A stretch of DNA of 14,019 bases from Oscillospiraceae bacterium (lineage in GTDB: Bacteria; Bacillota; Clostridia; Oscillospirales; Oscillospiraceae). This document shows positions 13,338-14,019 of this stretch, in pieces; within the stretch, counting starts at the first letter, position 1, and every line of letters begins with the position of its first letter. The translations under genes and the position numbers were made by a program. A model generated the notes under the pieces. It saw only the letters and a program-made list of their open reading frames with translations. It searched no databases and was not told the DNA's origin. Where the stretch lies: contig JAGAMQ010000086.1 in the NCBI GenBank assembly GCA_017624645.1, positions 1-14,019 of the forward strand. Reading direction: 5' to 3'.

Positions 13338-14019
13338 AATACTCATCTACCTTATGGCGGTGTTTGCCGCTGTGGGTGCCCTGGACCGGATCTTCGGCAA
13401 CAAGCTGGGACTGGGAGAGGAATTTGAAAACGGTATTCTTGCCATGGGCAGCCTTGCCATGGCAATGCTGGGCGTGATCTGTCTGGCACCGGTGCTGGCG
13501 GCAGTGCTGAAGCCTGTGGTGGTGCCGGTGTACGGCTTTTTGGGGGCAGATCCTGCCATGTTTGCCGGGACCATTCTTGCCTGTGACATGGGCGGTGCTT
13601 CCCTTGCGGGAGAGCTGACTGCCGATGTGCAGGCAGCGCAGCTGGGGGGCGTGATCACCGGCTCTATGCTGGGTGCTACCATTGTCTTTACCATTCCCGT
13701 TGCATTGGGGATCCTTTCTCCCGAGGATCGGCCTGCCATGGCAAAGGGCATCCTTTGCGGTATCGTCACCATCCCCGTAGGCATTTTGGTGGGTGGACTG
13801 GTGGCAGGGATCTCCTTGGGAAAGGTGCTTTCCAATCTGGTGCCGGTGGTGATCATTGCGGCAGTGATCGCATTGGGTCTGTGGAAGGCGGAAAAGGCCA
13901 TGATCAAGGGCTTCAGCATTTTCGGCAAGGCTGTGGTGGCGCTGATCACCGCAGGCTTGGCAGCTGCCATCGTCCAAAGCCTCACAGGTATCGTGCTGAT
14001 CCCCGGACTGGCAAGCCTG
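13324..14019 (+). CDS. eutH: Ethanolamine transporter EutH (3' partial)
   Basis: A membrane permease for ethanolamine. The frame is open from ATG 13324 to the right edge, giving 232 residues of a protein usually about 400 long. It begins MSAHEILIYLMAVFAAVGAL and continues as a very hydrophobic chain, with membrane segments around residues 6-25, 37-62, 70-90, 105-130 and 140-165 and two more near the edge. Family landmarks are RIFGNKLGLGEEFENGILAM, GFLGADPAMFAGTILACDMG and GASLAGELTAD. The start has GGAGGG 6 nt upstream and lies inside the end of eutN. The ATG at 13334 is in the wrong frame. Recognition rests on these motifs and the eut context. Confidence 0.92.
   Translation, partial: MSAHEILIYLMAVFAAVGALDRIFGNKLGLGEEFENGILAMGSLAMAMLGVICLAPVLAAVLKPVVVPVYGFLGADPAMFAGTILACDMGGASLAGELTADVQAAQLGGVITGSMLGATIVFTIPVALGILSPEDRPAMAKGILCGIVTIPVGILVGGLVAGISLGKVLSNLVPVVIIAAVIALGLWKAEKAMIKGFSIFGKAVVALITAGLAAAIVQSLTGIVLIPGLASL

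Noticed and set aside
3988-14019. A wholly new microcompartment type
   Set aside because: Every enzyme and shell gene except one small protein matches the known ethanolamine-utilization pathway, with all five EutB substrate residues I could place conserved.

Overview
The window reads as a chromosomal segment of a moderately GC-rich, low-GC-ancestry Firmicute, most likely a gut clostridium of the Oscillospiraceae type. The reasons are the gene content (bS6-ssb-bS18, ruvCAB, and an ethanolamine operon of Firmicute composition with a PduL-type phosphotransacylase and a short EutT), strong GGAGG-type ribosome binding sites, and short palindromic repeats of a kind common in that group. The genus cannot be fixed from the sequence alone.

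Layout. (1) 3-1131, plus strand: 5'-truncated rpsF, then ssb and rpsR, closed by a strong terminator, with a second, bidirectional terminator behind it. (2) 1144-1556, minus strand: a small double zinc-ribbon protein with a near-perfect sigma-70 promoter and a leader of about 100 nt. (3) 1612-3766, minus strand: ruvC-ruvA-ruvB, the Holliday-junction resolution genes, as one tight operon. (4) 3767-3987: a divergent intergenic region with one 82-bp palindromic repeat and overlapping candidate promoters. (5) 3988-14019, plus strand: an ethanolamine-utilization (eut) bacterial microcompartment operon, eutG-eutA-eutB-eutC-eutL-eutE-eutM-eutT-pduL-(unknown)-eutN-eutH, with eutH cut by the right edge.

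How the eut genes work together. EutH imports ethanolamine. EutBC, an adenosylcobalamin enzyme, splits it to acetaldehyde and ammonia. EutT makes adenosylcobalamin and EutA reactivates EutBC. EutE oxidises acetaldehyde to acetyl-CoA, EutG reduces it to ethanol and recycles NADH, and PduL turns acetyl-CoA into acetyl phosphate. EutL, EutM and EutN are shell proteins of the trimer, hexamer and pentamer type. Two-component regulators (EutV/EutW), EutS, EutP and EutQ are not in the window and may lie to the right.

The most notable DNA-level feature is that the eut genes are packed with overlaps or a 6-nt gap at every junction except two, eutB/eutC and eutT/pduL. Both of those gaps are filled by palindromic, hairpin-rich repeats. 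One belongs to the same family as the repeat at the operon's left edge, in opposite orientation. I found no wholly new system: the window is a housekeeping block beside a recognisable metabolosome operon. The points worth a second look are the repeats, the C-terminal helix of EutE, the metal-motif-free EutT and the unassigned protein between pduL and eutN.
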